10,400 nucleotides of DNA from Candidatus Latescibacterota bacterium (GTDB lineage Bacteria; Eisenbacteria; RBG-16-71-46; SZUA-252), in assembly GCA_016207265.1 (NCBI GenBank), contig JACQPZ010000226.1:1-10400 (forward strand). The letters are read 5' to 3'. The notes under the pieces are model-generated. The model was given only the letters and a program-made list of their open reading frames with translations, was not told where the DNA came from and did no database searches. This document shows positions 1 through 6,259 of the stretch, piece by piece (position 1 is the stretch's first letter; every line of letters begins with the position of its first letter). A program made the position numbers and the translations under genes.

Positions 1-744
1 CGCGGCCGGGAGGCCGTAGAGAAGTCGCCCCTTGCGGAACACGGGCGTCTCGGGAGAGTTCAGGTACTTCGGCGTATCGTCCGGAGCGATCGCGCGCGCG
101 CCGAAGCCCGCGACTTTCCCCGAAGCCGCCGCGATCGGAAACATGACCCGGTTCCGGAACCGGTCGTAATGGCCGGTTCCCTCTCCGCGGCGCACGATGA
201 GGCCCGCCTCCTCGAGGACCGCGGCCGGCATGAGCTTCCCCAGCGCCGTCGCGAGCGCGTCCCATCCTTCCGGGGCCCAGCCGATCTGAAAGCGCGTGCG
301 CCACGGCTCCTCGAATCCGCGCCCGGCCAGATACTCGCGCGCTCTCCCGGCGGCCGGGGTGCCGAGGCTCGCCTGGAAGAAATCGCTCGCGAGCGCATTC
401 GATTGATAGATCCGATCGAACGCCTCGTCCTTCGGCCCCCATTCCCGCTCGGGCAGCTCGATTCCGGCGCGATCCGCTAGCGCGTGGAGCGCTTCGGGGA
501 ATGAGAGCTTGTCCTTCTCCATCAAGAACGCGAAGACGTCGCCCCCCCGACTACACCCGAAGCAGTGCCAGATCTGCCGATCGGGCGTCACCGTGAAGGA
601 CGGAGTCTTCTCGGTGTGAAACGGACAGAGCCCCTTGAACGACCGCCCGGAACGGCGAAGCGGCACACGCTCGCCGATCAGTTGCACGATGTCGGTCGCG
701 TCCCGGACCCGCTCGCGGACGTCGTCGCCGATCCGTCCGTTCAC
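1..744 (-). CDS. dnaG: DNA primase, N-terminal 248 residues (3' end outside window)
   Basis: Primase makes the short RNA primers for lagging-strand replication together with the replicative helicase. The frame is open from GTG 744 to the window edge. Residues C40, H43, C61 and C64 form the CHC2 zinc ribbon (CPFH, 17 residues, CFGC), the template-binding domain of bacterial primases. Residues 195-204 (RFRNRVMFPI) and 226-244 (KYLNSPET followed by FRKGRLLYG) are the start of the RNA polymerase core. The TOPRIM catalytic centre and the helicase-binding C-terminus lie outside the window. GTG 744 is chosen because GAGGGG stands 9 nt upstream and the frame has a TGA only 11 codons further up; no ATG is available in between. 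It follows mutS2 after 81 nt with no evident promoter, so it is probably co-transcribed from the rpsU promoter, as in macromolecular synthesis operons. The identity is certain; the exact start is likely. Confidence 0.97.
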   Translation of the reverse strand, partial: MNGRIGDDVRERVRDATDIVQLIGERVPLRRSGRSFKGLCPFHTEKTPSFTVTPDRQIWHCFGCSRGGDVFAFLMEKDKLSFPEALHALADRAGIELPEREWGPKDEAFDRIYQSNALASDFFQASLGTPAAGRAREYLAGRGFEEPWRTRFQIGWAPEGWDALATALGKLMPAAVLEEAGLIVRRGEGTGHYDRFRNRVMFPIAAASGKVAGFGARAIAPDDTPKYLNSPETPVFRKGRLLYGLPAA

Positions 745-764
745 CGGATGCGTCCCCTCAATGG

Positions 765-803
765 ATTCGTTCCCTCATTCGTTCCGTCCGCCCCATTCGG
801 TCC
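765..803. repeat. Three short direct repeats in the mutS2-dnaG gap
   Basis: The 81-nt gap between mutS2 and dnaG contains ATTCGTTCC at 765-773 and again at 777-785, and a one-base variant, ATTCGGTCC, at 795-803. The spacings of 12 and 18 nt are multiples of six. With their flanks, the units read as imperfect 12-mers (ATTCGTTCCCTC, ATTCGTTCCGTC, ATTCGGTCCGCT). Read on the minus strand, the tract also encodes a 12-codon open frame (796-758) that ends in TGA just at the dnaG Shine-Dalgarno sequence. Replication slippage is the simplest origin; a regulatory role is possible but unsupported. Confidence 0.45.
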
Positions 804-825
804 GCTCGCCCGTGTCTCACGCTCC

Positions 826-3153
826 TCACGCCAGATTCACGATCGTGACGCCCGTGCCCCCTTCGCCCAGCTCCCCCAGCCGAAACTCGCGGACGGAGGG
901 CTGCTCCTTGAGCCAGCGCCTCACCCGCTCGCGCATGATCCCCTTGCCCTTCCCGTGGATGATCCTCGCGCTCTCGACGCCGCCCATCACCGCGTCCTCG
1001 AGAAACCTCTGGACCGCGAGAATGGCGTCATCGGGCTCGAGGCTTCGAACGTCGATCTCGCGTGGCACGTCTGGGATCTCGACCGGCTTGCGCTGCGCGC
1101 TCTGCTGCGCCGGGCCGGCGGAACCGCCCGCGCGGGCCGACGCCCCACCCGCGCCCGCATCCGACGGCGCGCCTACTCCCGGCCCCTCCCGGCGAAGCTG
1201 CGCCAGCGGGAGAACCGCGGTCGCCCCGCCGATCTTCACGCGAACGCGGCCGTCGTGATCGGAGCCCGAAAGGGCCACCCCCTCGGCCTGAAGCGCGGGC
1301 ACGAAGATCCTCTCGCCTTCCTGCACCCGATCGACCGGGACGCCCCGTTCGGGCTTGGGCTCGGCGACCGTGTCGGCGTCGATCGCTTGGGAGACTTTCT
1401 TCGCGAGCCCCCGGGCTTCCTCCAGCGTCTCGGCACTCGCCTTTCGGTCCGCGCGGAGCCGCCGCCGATACTCGTCGATCTGGTCTTCGAGCTTCCGCAA
1501 AAGCTCCCGCCTCGCGTGAAGCTCCGCCTGCTTCCGCTCGCGGCGCTCGGCCTCGAGCTTCCCCAGCGCCGACCGAAGCTCCGTCTCCCGCTCGGCGAGC
1601 CGCTCCCTCGTGCGCTCAAGCTCCTCGCGCTCCGACGCGACCGCCGCCTTGAGGAGGCCCAGCTCCTCGATCAGGGCCCCCAGATCGCGCTCGCCGCGGG
1701 GCAGAAGCTCCCTCGCTCTCGCGAGCACGGCGCGGTCCATCCCGAAGCGCTCTGCAACTTGGATCGCGCGGCTCCGGCCCGGGATTCCGACCGTGAGCTG
1801 AAACCTCGGCTCCAGGGACTCCTCGTCGAAAGCCATCGACGCATTCCGCACGCCCTGCGTCTCTTGCGCGAACGATTTGAGCGCGCCGTGATGCGTGGTC
1901 GCAAGGCAGAGGGTCCGGCGCTCGAGCAGCCGCTCCAGGACCGCCTGCCCCAGCGCGGCGCCCTCCGTCGGGTCGGTGCCGGAACCCAGCTCGTCGAGGA
2001 GCACGAGGCTCCGGGACGTCGCGACCGAGATTGCCTCCGAGACCCGGCGCACGTGCGAGAGAAACGTGCTCACGTCCTCCATCAGCGATTGCTCGTCTCC
2101 GATATCGCAGACCACGTGATCGAGCCACGGAACCGCCGTTCCATCGGCGGCCGGAATCGGGAGTCCCGCCATCGCAAGAAGCGAAAGCAGGCCGACCGTC
2201 TTCACGGCGACGGTCTTTCCTCCCATGTTCGGCCCCGTGACGAGGAGCATGGGGCTCTCCGCCTGAAGCTCGAGATCGAGCGGAACCGGAGGCGCCTTAA
2301 GCTCGCCGCGCCGATGCCGCTCCACGAGAATCGGATGCCGGGCCGTGCGAAGCGCGAGCGTGCGCGCCTCCGTCAGATCGGGCAGAGCGCCGTTCACCGA
2401 TTGGGCCCACGACGCGACGCCCTGCGCCGCGTCGAGCCGCGCGAGGTGGTCGAGATTTCGCGCGAGCGATTCCCGGTCGCGCCGCGCAAGGCCCGTCAGC
2501 TCGCGCAACACGCGATCCACCTCTCGCAGCTCATCGAGCAGAAGCTCCGCGAGCTGGCTGTTCGCCTCCGCCGCCTCGCGTGGCTCGAGAAATACCGTCG
2601 CCCCGCTCCCCGAGTGCCCGAGCGCCGTTCCCGGGATCTGGCGCCGCTGGGCCGCCGGCACGGCGACCGCGTAGCGGCCGTCCCGGATCGTGACGAAGCT
2701 CTCCGCGATCCCCAGCGACCGGACGATCGATTCGAGCTGCCGCGAAATCCGCTCCCTGAGCGAGCGGATCGAGCGCCGGATCCTCGTCAGATCGGCGCTC
2801 GCGTCGTCGCGCACCTCCCCCGACGGCTCGAGCGCCCTCCCCAGCTCGCGATGGAGGGCGGGCAGAGGATCGAGGGCCTGGAGAAGGCGCGCGAGCCCGC
2901 GGGCGCCCTCCCGCGGGCGGCGGGCCCAGGTGATGGCCGCGGCCGATTGATCGAGGAGGAGCCTGAGCTGCCAGAGTTCCTCGCCTCGGAGGGCCGCGTC
3001 CTCGATCTCGAGCTGGTCGAGCAGCGAGCGGACGTCGGGCGGAGCCGCCGCGGGCGGCTCGTCGGCCGTGCCCGCGAGCGAGAGAAGATCCCGATAGATC
3101 TCCTGGTCGGCCCGCGCGTCCTCGATGCACGCGTGCGGCCTGAGGCCGAGCAC
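826..3153 (-). CDS. mutS2: MutS2 family ATPase / Smr-domain nuclease
   Basis: MutS2 is a MutS-like ATPase with a C-terminal Smr nuclease domain; in various bacteria it is linked to suppression of homologous recombination or to rescue of collided ribosomes. It lacks the mismatch-recognition domain of MutS1. Counting from GTG 3153 (775 residues): clamp and lever helices come first, Walker A GPNMGGKT is at 307-314, the helix containing DIGDEQS at 350-356, Walker B SLVLLDE at 382-388 followed by GSGTDP, and TTHH at 419-422. A charged coiled coil spans about 490-590, a KOW-like segment about 605-655 and an Ala/Gly-rich linker 657-686. The Smr domain (699-775) has IDVR at 700-703 and HGKGKG at 733-738, so the nuclease looks intact. 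GTG 3153 is the nearest usual start codon, but it probably is not the true one: the 30 codons upstream (QQVLEYPAVIATIAGRAR and so on) match the conserved N-terminus of MutS2 proteins. See the separate entry for 3154-3417. The gene sits between rpsU and dnaG. Confidence 0.95.
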   Translation of the reverse strand: MLGLRPHACIEDARADQEIYRDLLSLAGTADEPPAAAPPDVRSLLDQLEIEDAALRGEELWQLRLLLDQSAAAITWARRPREGARGLARLLQALDPLPALHRELGRALEPSGEVRDDASADLTRIRRSIRSLRERISRQLESIVRSLGIAESFVTIRDGRYAVAVPAAQRRQIPGTALGHSGSGATVFLEPREAAEANSQLAELLLDELREVDRVLRELTGLARRDRESLARNLDHLARLDAAQGVASWAQSVNGALPDLTEARTLALRTARHPILVERHRRGELKAPPVPLDLELQAESPMLLVTGPNMGGKTVAVKTVGLLSLLAMAGLPIPAADGTAVPWLDHVVCDIGDEQSLMEDVSTFLSHVRRVSEAISVATSRSLVLLDELGSGTDPTEGAALGQAVLERLLERRTLCLATTHHGALKSFAQETQGVRNASMAFDEESLEPRFQLTVGIPGRSRAIQVAERFGMDRAVLARARELLPRGERDLGALIEELGLLKAAVASEREELERTRERLAERETELRSALGKLEAERRERKQAELHARRELLRKLEDQIDEYRRRLRADRKASAETLEEARGLAKKVSQAIDADTVAEPKPERGVPVDRVQEGERIFVPALQAEGVALSGSDHDGRVRVKIGGATAVLPLAQLRREGPGVGAPSDAGAGGASARAGGSAGPAQQSAQRKPVEIPDVPREIDVRSLEPDDAILAVQRFLEDAVMGGVESARIIHGKGKGIMRERVRRWLKEQPSVREFRLGELGEGGTGVTIVNLA

Positions 3154-3417
3154 GCGATCCCGCCCTGGGGCGGAGCGCGCCCGCCCCGCGATCGTCGCGA
3201 TGACGGCGGGGTATTCAAGAACCTGTTGCGCGTGACGCGCGGGATCGACCGGCTTCGAGGCGGTCTCGGATCCCGCTACTTCGCGCGTCCGTGAGTTTGT
3301 AATGGCTGTTTCGTCCGGGAGTGCGGGTGACGATGACGGGGCCTCGGCCCCAGAGTGCGAGCGGGAAACCGGCCGGGGCCGATCTCCCGCTTTGCTGTCG
3401 ACGTCCGGATTGATCCC
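3154..3417 (-). other. rpsU-mutS2 junction: in-frame upstream extension of mutS2 without a usual start codon
   Basis: The mutS2 frame continues upstream of GTG 3153 with no stop up to the TAG of rpsU at 3420-3418, and rpsU is in the same phase. Codons 3240-3154 encode a typical MutS2 N-terminus (RHAQQVLEYPAVIATIAGR, then nine more residues). The 59 codons before that are a low-complexity stretch unlike the family. I find no ATG or GTG in any minus-strand frame of this interval; the single TTG (near 3218) is out of frame. The possible in-frame near-cognate starts that stand out are ATT 3303 and ATC 3414, and neither has a good Shine-Dalgarno sequence. Readthrough of the TAG, a near-cognate start, or a sequencing error that removed the start are all possible. 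Confidence 0.6.
3338..3390 (-). terminator. Two tandem GC-rich hairpins after rpsU (possible attenuator)
   Basis: Downstream of rpsU the minus-strand RNA can form two hairpins. The first (3390-3361) has a 6-bp outer stem GCGGGA/TCCCGC and an inner CGGC/GCCG stem. The second (3351-3338) is GGGGCCGAGGCCCC, with five G:C-rich pairs and a 4-nt loop. Neither is followed by a U-run, so these are not classic intrinsic terminators. E. coli has a terminator between rpsU and dnaG that lowers expression of the distal genes; a similar damping role is an inference from position. Confidence 0.35.
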
Positions 3418-3609
3418 CTAGTCCGCCTTCATCCGGGCCATCATCTTTCTCTTCGCGGCGTTCAGCTTCCGCTTCCGCCGCTCGCTCGGTTTCTCGAAGT
3501 GCTGATGCCGACGAAGATCCGCAAGGACTCCTGCCTTCTCACACTTCTTCTTGAACCGGCGAAGGGCACTTTCGAAGGATTCTCCTTCTTTTACCCTGAT
3601 GCCGGGCAT
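3418..3609 (-). CDS. rpsU: 30S ribosomal protein bS21
   Basis: bS21 is a small basic protein of the 30S platform, next to the 3' end of 16S rRNA and the anti-Shine-Dalgarno region, and helps in mRNA selection at initiation. The 63-residue product begins MPGIRVKEGESFESALRRFK, with the family's conserved ESFE.ALRRFKK..EKAGVL pattern, and ends in a Lys/Arg-rich helix (KRKLNAAKRKMMARMKAD). The length is within the family range of about 55-71. ATG 3609 is supported by TAGGAGG 11 nt upstream. A strong promoter lies at 3727-3699, giving a leader of about 80 nt. The gene is followed by mutS2 and dnaG, so this is the head of a macromolecular-synthesis-like operon. The TAG stop is in phase with mutS2. 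Confidence 0.97.
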   Translation of the reverse strand: MPGIRVKEGESFESALRRFKKKCEKAGVLADLRRHQHFEKPSERRKRKLNAAKRKMMARMKAD

Positions 3610-3698
3610 CCTATGAATCGCCTCCTAACCCAGGTTTGAGATCGGCCTATTTCCTCCGTAGGTCTGCCTCTAAGGGCAGCATACGCCTAACGCTAACT
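3610..3698 (-). promoter_or_regulatory. rpsU 5' leader with two Shine-Dalgarno-like sequences
   Basis: The expected transcript begins near 3692. The leader holds a 5-bp hairpin (CTGCC, 6-nt loop, GGCAG; 3679-3664), an upstream GGAGGAA at 3657-3651 that has no start codon behind it, and the working TAGGAGG at 3627-3621. TTAG recurs several times (for example TTAGTTAGCGTTAGG at the 5' end). bS21 genes are known in some phyla to be controlled through Shine-Dalgarno recognition; that such control works here is only an inference. It could be an unstructured leader with no function. Confidence 0.4.
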
Positions 3699-3727
3699 AA
3701 GATACCCCGAGATCCCGGAATTGTCAA
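3699..3727 (-). promoter_or_regulatory. Housekeeping-sigma promoter for rpsU-mutS2-dnaG
   Basis: On the minus strand the -35 box is a perfect TTGACA (3727-3722), the spacer is exactly 17 nt, and the -10 box is TATCTT (3704-3699), matching four of six consensus positions. It lies in the 135-nt gap after the rsmE stop, in a visibly AT-richer stretch, and points at rpsU. It is the best promoter match that I found in the window. Confidence 0.8.
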
Positions 3728-3744
3728 GTGAGGTGGAAGTCTCT

Positions 3745-4476
3745 TTACAACAAATGGTTACGCGCAATGCTCAGCAGGCAAAGAGCGGCTGTCTCCGTTA
3801 ATAATCGATTGGGACCTAACGAGATAGGAAGAAATCCCTCGCCCGAGAGGAGCCGGGCCTCCCCCTCCGTAAACCCACCGGGCGGACCAACTGCTAGAAT
3901 CACAGCTAGTTGGATGTTATCTCCGGTCTCCGGGCCCCAGGTTTTCCCCTCCGGATCGGCCACGATCCGCGTTCCGTGGGGCGTAGGCCCAAGGGCCTCC
4001 CCCAGGGAACCCGAAAAGCGCAGTTCCGGAAGCCGTGTCCGCCGGGACTGCTTCACGCCGGCGCGCGCGATGCGGGTCAGCCGGACGAGCCGCTGATTGC
4101 CGGGCGCCCGACCCTCGCTACGCCCGCAGCGGACGAAGTCGAGCGCGCGGACACCGAGCGGCACGGCGAGCCCGACGAGCTGTTCGACCGAGCCCCAGTC
4201 GGGCAGCCCGACGAGAAGGTGGATCGGGCGCTTCAGCTCGCCGACTTCGGCCCGGCGCTCCAGAACCCTCCCCACCGCCGAGCGCCGGTCGAGCGATTCG
4301 AGCGTGCACTCATAGAGCGTCCCCTCGCCGTCCACGGCTTGGAATGGGGCTCCGATCGGGGCGCGGTGCACATGGAGCAGGTGGTGGGATTCCTCCGCGT
4401 CCAGTCGGAGGAGATCGCCCGCGACTTCGGCGCGATCGACCCAGAACGGAGTGTCCGGCCGCCGCGCCTTCCCCAA
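3745..4476 (-). CDS. rsmE: 16S rRNA (uracil1498-N3)-methyltransferase RsmE
   Basis: RsmE is a SPOUT-fold enzyme that methylates N3 of U1498 in 16S rRNA from S-adenosylmethionine, in the 30S decoding region. The 243-residue product is of normal length. An N-terminal PUA-like part (about 10-75, with HHLLHVHR at 31-38) is followed by the SPOUT domain with KQSRR at 142-146, VGPPGGF at 196-202 and LGPNRLLTETA at 220-230 in the C-terminal knot. Two positions differ from the usual family motifs: GPEGG reads GPPGG, and the Arg normally before TETA (as in RILRTETA) is Leu. Activity is therefore probable but not certain. The start is TTG 4476, one base after the dnaJ stop (TGAGTTG), with no good Shine-Dalgarno sequence, suggesting coupled translation. 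The last 60 or so codons use AT-rich codons (CTA, TTA, ATT) unlike the rest. In many bacteria prmA stands between dnaJ and rsmE; it is absent here. Confidence 0.92.
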   Translation of the reverse strand: MGKARRPDTPFWVDRAEVAGDLLRLDAEESHHLLHVHRAPIGAPFQAVDGEGTLYECTLESLDRRSAVGRVLERRAEVGELKRPIHLLVGLPDWGSVEQLVGLAVPLGVRALDFVRCGRSEGRAPGNQRLVRLTRIARAGVKQSRRTRLPELRFSGSLGEALGPTPHGTRIVADPEGKTWGPETGDNIQLAVILAVGPPGGFTEGEARLLSGEGFLPISLGPNRLLTETAALCLLSIARNHLL

Positions 4477-4477
4477 C

Positions 4478-5629
4478 TCAGTCGGCGCGCCCCGGGCGAT
4501 GCGGCCGCGGAACCTTGGAATCCGGCAACTCCTCGAGTTCGGTCACGAGCTTCTTGGCGCGGTCGGAGAGCCTTGAGGGCGTGTGGACGGTGATCCGGAC
4601 GAGGAGGTCCCCCGTCCCGGAGCGGTGGAGACTCTTCAAGCCCTTGCCCCGCAGGCGGAGCACCTGTCCCGACTGGATGCCGGCCGGAATGTCGATCTTC
4701 GCCTTCCCCGAGAGCGTCGGCGCCTCGACCTTCCCACCGAGGGAGGCTCGCGCGATGCTGATGGGGATCTCGACCACCAAATCGTCCCCGTCCCGGGCGA
4801 AGAGCGGATGCTCGGTCTCCTCGATATGCGCGATCAGATCGCCGGGTGGCCCGCCGCGGAGACCCGCGTCCCCGAGGCCGCGGAGCGGGATATAGTTTCC
4901 CGTCGTGACGCCGGCCGGGACGCGGATCGTGACTTCGTCCTGCGCACGCACGCGCCCTTCGCCGCCGCATTCCGGGCAAGGAGATTCCACAACGGTCCCC
5001 TCGCCGCGGCATCGGTCGCACGTGGTCACGCTGATCATCTGTCCGAAGATGGATCGCTGTACGACGCGCACCTGCCCGGAGCCGCCGCACACCTTGCACG
5101 TGTGCCTCGAAGTCCCGGCCTTCGCGCCGGTCCCGTGGCAGACGCCGCACGCCTTCATGTGGCGGATCTTCACCCGCTTCTCGACGCCGGAGGCGATCTC
5201 CTCGAGCGTCAGAGGGAGCCGGATCTCGAGATCATGCCCTCGACGCTCCGATCGCGCTCCGCGCCCGCCCGGGCGCGTCTCGAAGAGGTCGCCGAAGGTT
5301 CCCCCGAAGCCGCCTCCCATGCCGCCGAAGTCGCGCATGAAGGCGCGGAGCGCGTCCGCGAGATCGAAGCCCTGGAAATCGGCGGCTCCTCCGCCCGCCG
5401 GCGCGCCGGCCGCGTGCCCGAACCGGTCGTATCGCGAGCGCTTCTCCGGATCGTGGAGCACCTCGTAGGCTTCGGCCACCTCCTTGAAGCGCTCCTCCGC
5501 CTGCTTGTCACCCGGGTTCCGATCCGGGTGGAACTTCATCGCGAGCGCCCGGTAGGCCTTCTTGATCTCCTCGTCGGGCGCGCCCCGAGGCACGCCGAGC
5601 ACGTCGTAGTAGTCGCGCCGCGTCGTCAC
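4478..5629 (-). CDS. dnaJ: Molecular chaperone DnaJ (Hsp40)
   Basis: DnaJ delivers unfolded substrates to DnaK and stimulates its ATPase. The 383-residue product has all the domains of a type I DnaJ. The J domain covers about 6-70, with HPD at 34-36. A Gly/Phe-rich linker runs from about 72 to 125 (FGGMGGGFGG at 101-110). Four zinc-binding CxxCxGxG repeats have cysteines at 161/164, 178/181, 204/207 and 218/221. The C-terminal substrate-binding domains span about 225-350, including the usual GDLLV at 340-344. The start is GTG 5629, chosen because the protein begins a few residues before the conserved DYY.VLGV; the Shine-Dalgarno sequence is weak (GGAG, 11 nt upstream). It lies 39 nt after grpE and one base before rsmE. 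DnaK, its partner, is not encoded next to it and must be elsewhere in the genome. Confidence 0.98.
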   Translation of the reverse strand: MTTRRDYYDVLGVPRGAPDEEIKKAYRALAMKFHPDRNPGDKQAEERFKEVAEAYEVLHDPEKRSRYDRFGHAAGAPAGGGAADFQGFDLADALRAFMRDFGGMGGGFGGTFGDLFETRPGGRGARSERRGHDLEIRLPLTLEEIASGVEKRVKIRHMKACGVCHGTGAKAGTSRHTCKVCGGSGQVRVVQRSIFGQMISVTTCDRCRGEGTVVESPCPECGGEGRVRAQDEVTIRVPAGVTTGNYIPLRGLGDAGLRGGPPGDLIAHIEETEHPLFARDGDDLVVEIPISIARASLGGKVEAPTLSGKAKIDIPAGIQSGQVLRLRGKGLKSLHRSGTGDLLVRITVHTPSRLSDRAKKLVTELEELPDSKVPRPHRPGRAD

Positions 5630-5668
5630 CGTATGCGCGCTCCGGCCCTCATCGTCTCCCTCGTGCGC

Positions 5669-6259
5669 TCATCGCGGATTCCCCTCGGCATGGGCCGCCG
5701 CGACGACAACCTGCGCGTGCCTCAGGACCCGACCCTTCAAGCGATACCCCGGCAGCGTCACCTCGAGCACGGTATCGGCCGGAACGCCGGGCGCGGGCCG
5801 GTGCGCCACCGCGTCGTGAACCTCGGGATCGAACCGGTCCCCGTCGGGTTGGATCGCCGCGAGTCCCTCCTTCTCGAGCGTCCGCCACAGGCGGTCTCGG
5901 ATCAGGACCAATCCGGCGCGGATCGGGTCCTCCGTTTCACTCTTCGACGCCTCCAAGGCGCGATCGATGTCGTCCAGCACAGGGAGGAGATCCCGAATCA
6001 GAGCCTCCTGGGCGTAGAGGAGGCTGAATTCCATCTCCTGCTTGCGCCTTCGATTCACGTTCGTCAGCTCGGCCAGCGCCCGGAGGAGATCGTCTTCCCT
6101 GGCGCGCGCTCGCTCAAGCTCGGCGGCCACGTCTTCCGGATCTAAAGCCGCGGCGGGCTTGGCCGCACCGGCCGCCGCGGCGGGATCGGGCGCACCGGCA
6201 GGCGCGGCAGCGGCGTCTTGCGCCCCTGGCGGCGTGGGCCGACCTTTGGGGCGGATCAT
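5669..6259 (-). CDS. grpE: Nucleotide exchange factor GrpE
   Basis: GrpE is the dimeric exchange factor that releases ADP from DnaK and acts as a thermosensor in the chaperone cycle. The 196-residue product has an Ala/Pro-rich disordered N-terminus (1-40), a long helix (about 41-105, with LLPVLDDIDRAL at 91-102), and the C-terminal beta domain with DRFDPEVHDAV at 141-151 and GYRLKGRVLRHAQVVV at 171-186, the family signature. Its ATG 6259 overlaps the hrcA stop in ATGA, and GGAGG stands 4 nt before the start, so its translation is probably coupled to hrcA. It should be induced with hrcA from the CIRCE-controlled promoter. Confidence 0.98.
   Translation of the reverse strand: MIRPKGRPTPPGAQDAAAAPAGAPDPAAAAGAAKPAAALDPEDVAAELERARAREDDLLRALAELTNVNRRRKQEMEFSLLYAQEALIRDLLPVLDDIDRALEASKSETEDPIRAGLVLIRDRLWRTLEKEGLAAIQPDGDRFDPEVHDAVAHRPAPGVPADTVLEVTLPGYRLKGRVLRHAQVVVAAAHAEGNPR

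Noticed and set aside
565..3294. A 909-codon open frame on the plus strand, opposite mutS2
   Set aside because: It mirrors the mutS2 frame and has Arg/Pro/Leu-rich, repetitive composition with no recognisable domain. Long antisense frames are common opposite GC-rich genes with strong third-position bias.
3418..3420. Genome-wide recoding of TAG as an amino acid
   Set aside because: lepA and lepB end in TAG at positions typical for their families, so TAG is used as a stop here; only a local effect at rpsU remains possible.
3640..3744. Intrinsic terminator after rsmE
   Set aside because: No stable hairpin with a U-run follows the rsmE stop; the small hairpin at 3664-3679 lies downstream of the rpsU promoter and is better seen as part of its leader.
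4583..6145. A 520-codon plus-strand open frame opposite dnaJ and grpE
   Set aside because: Shadow of two clearly identified genes; composition is that of an antisense frame and it has no plausible start signal.
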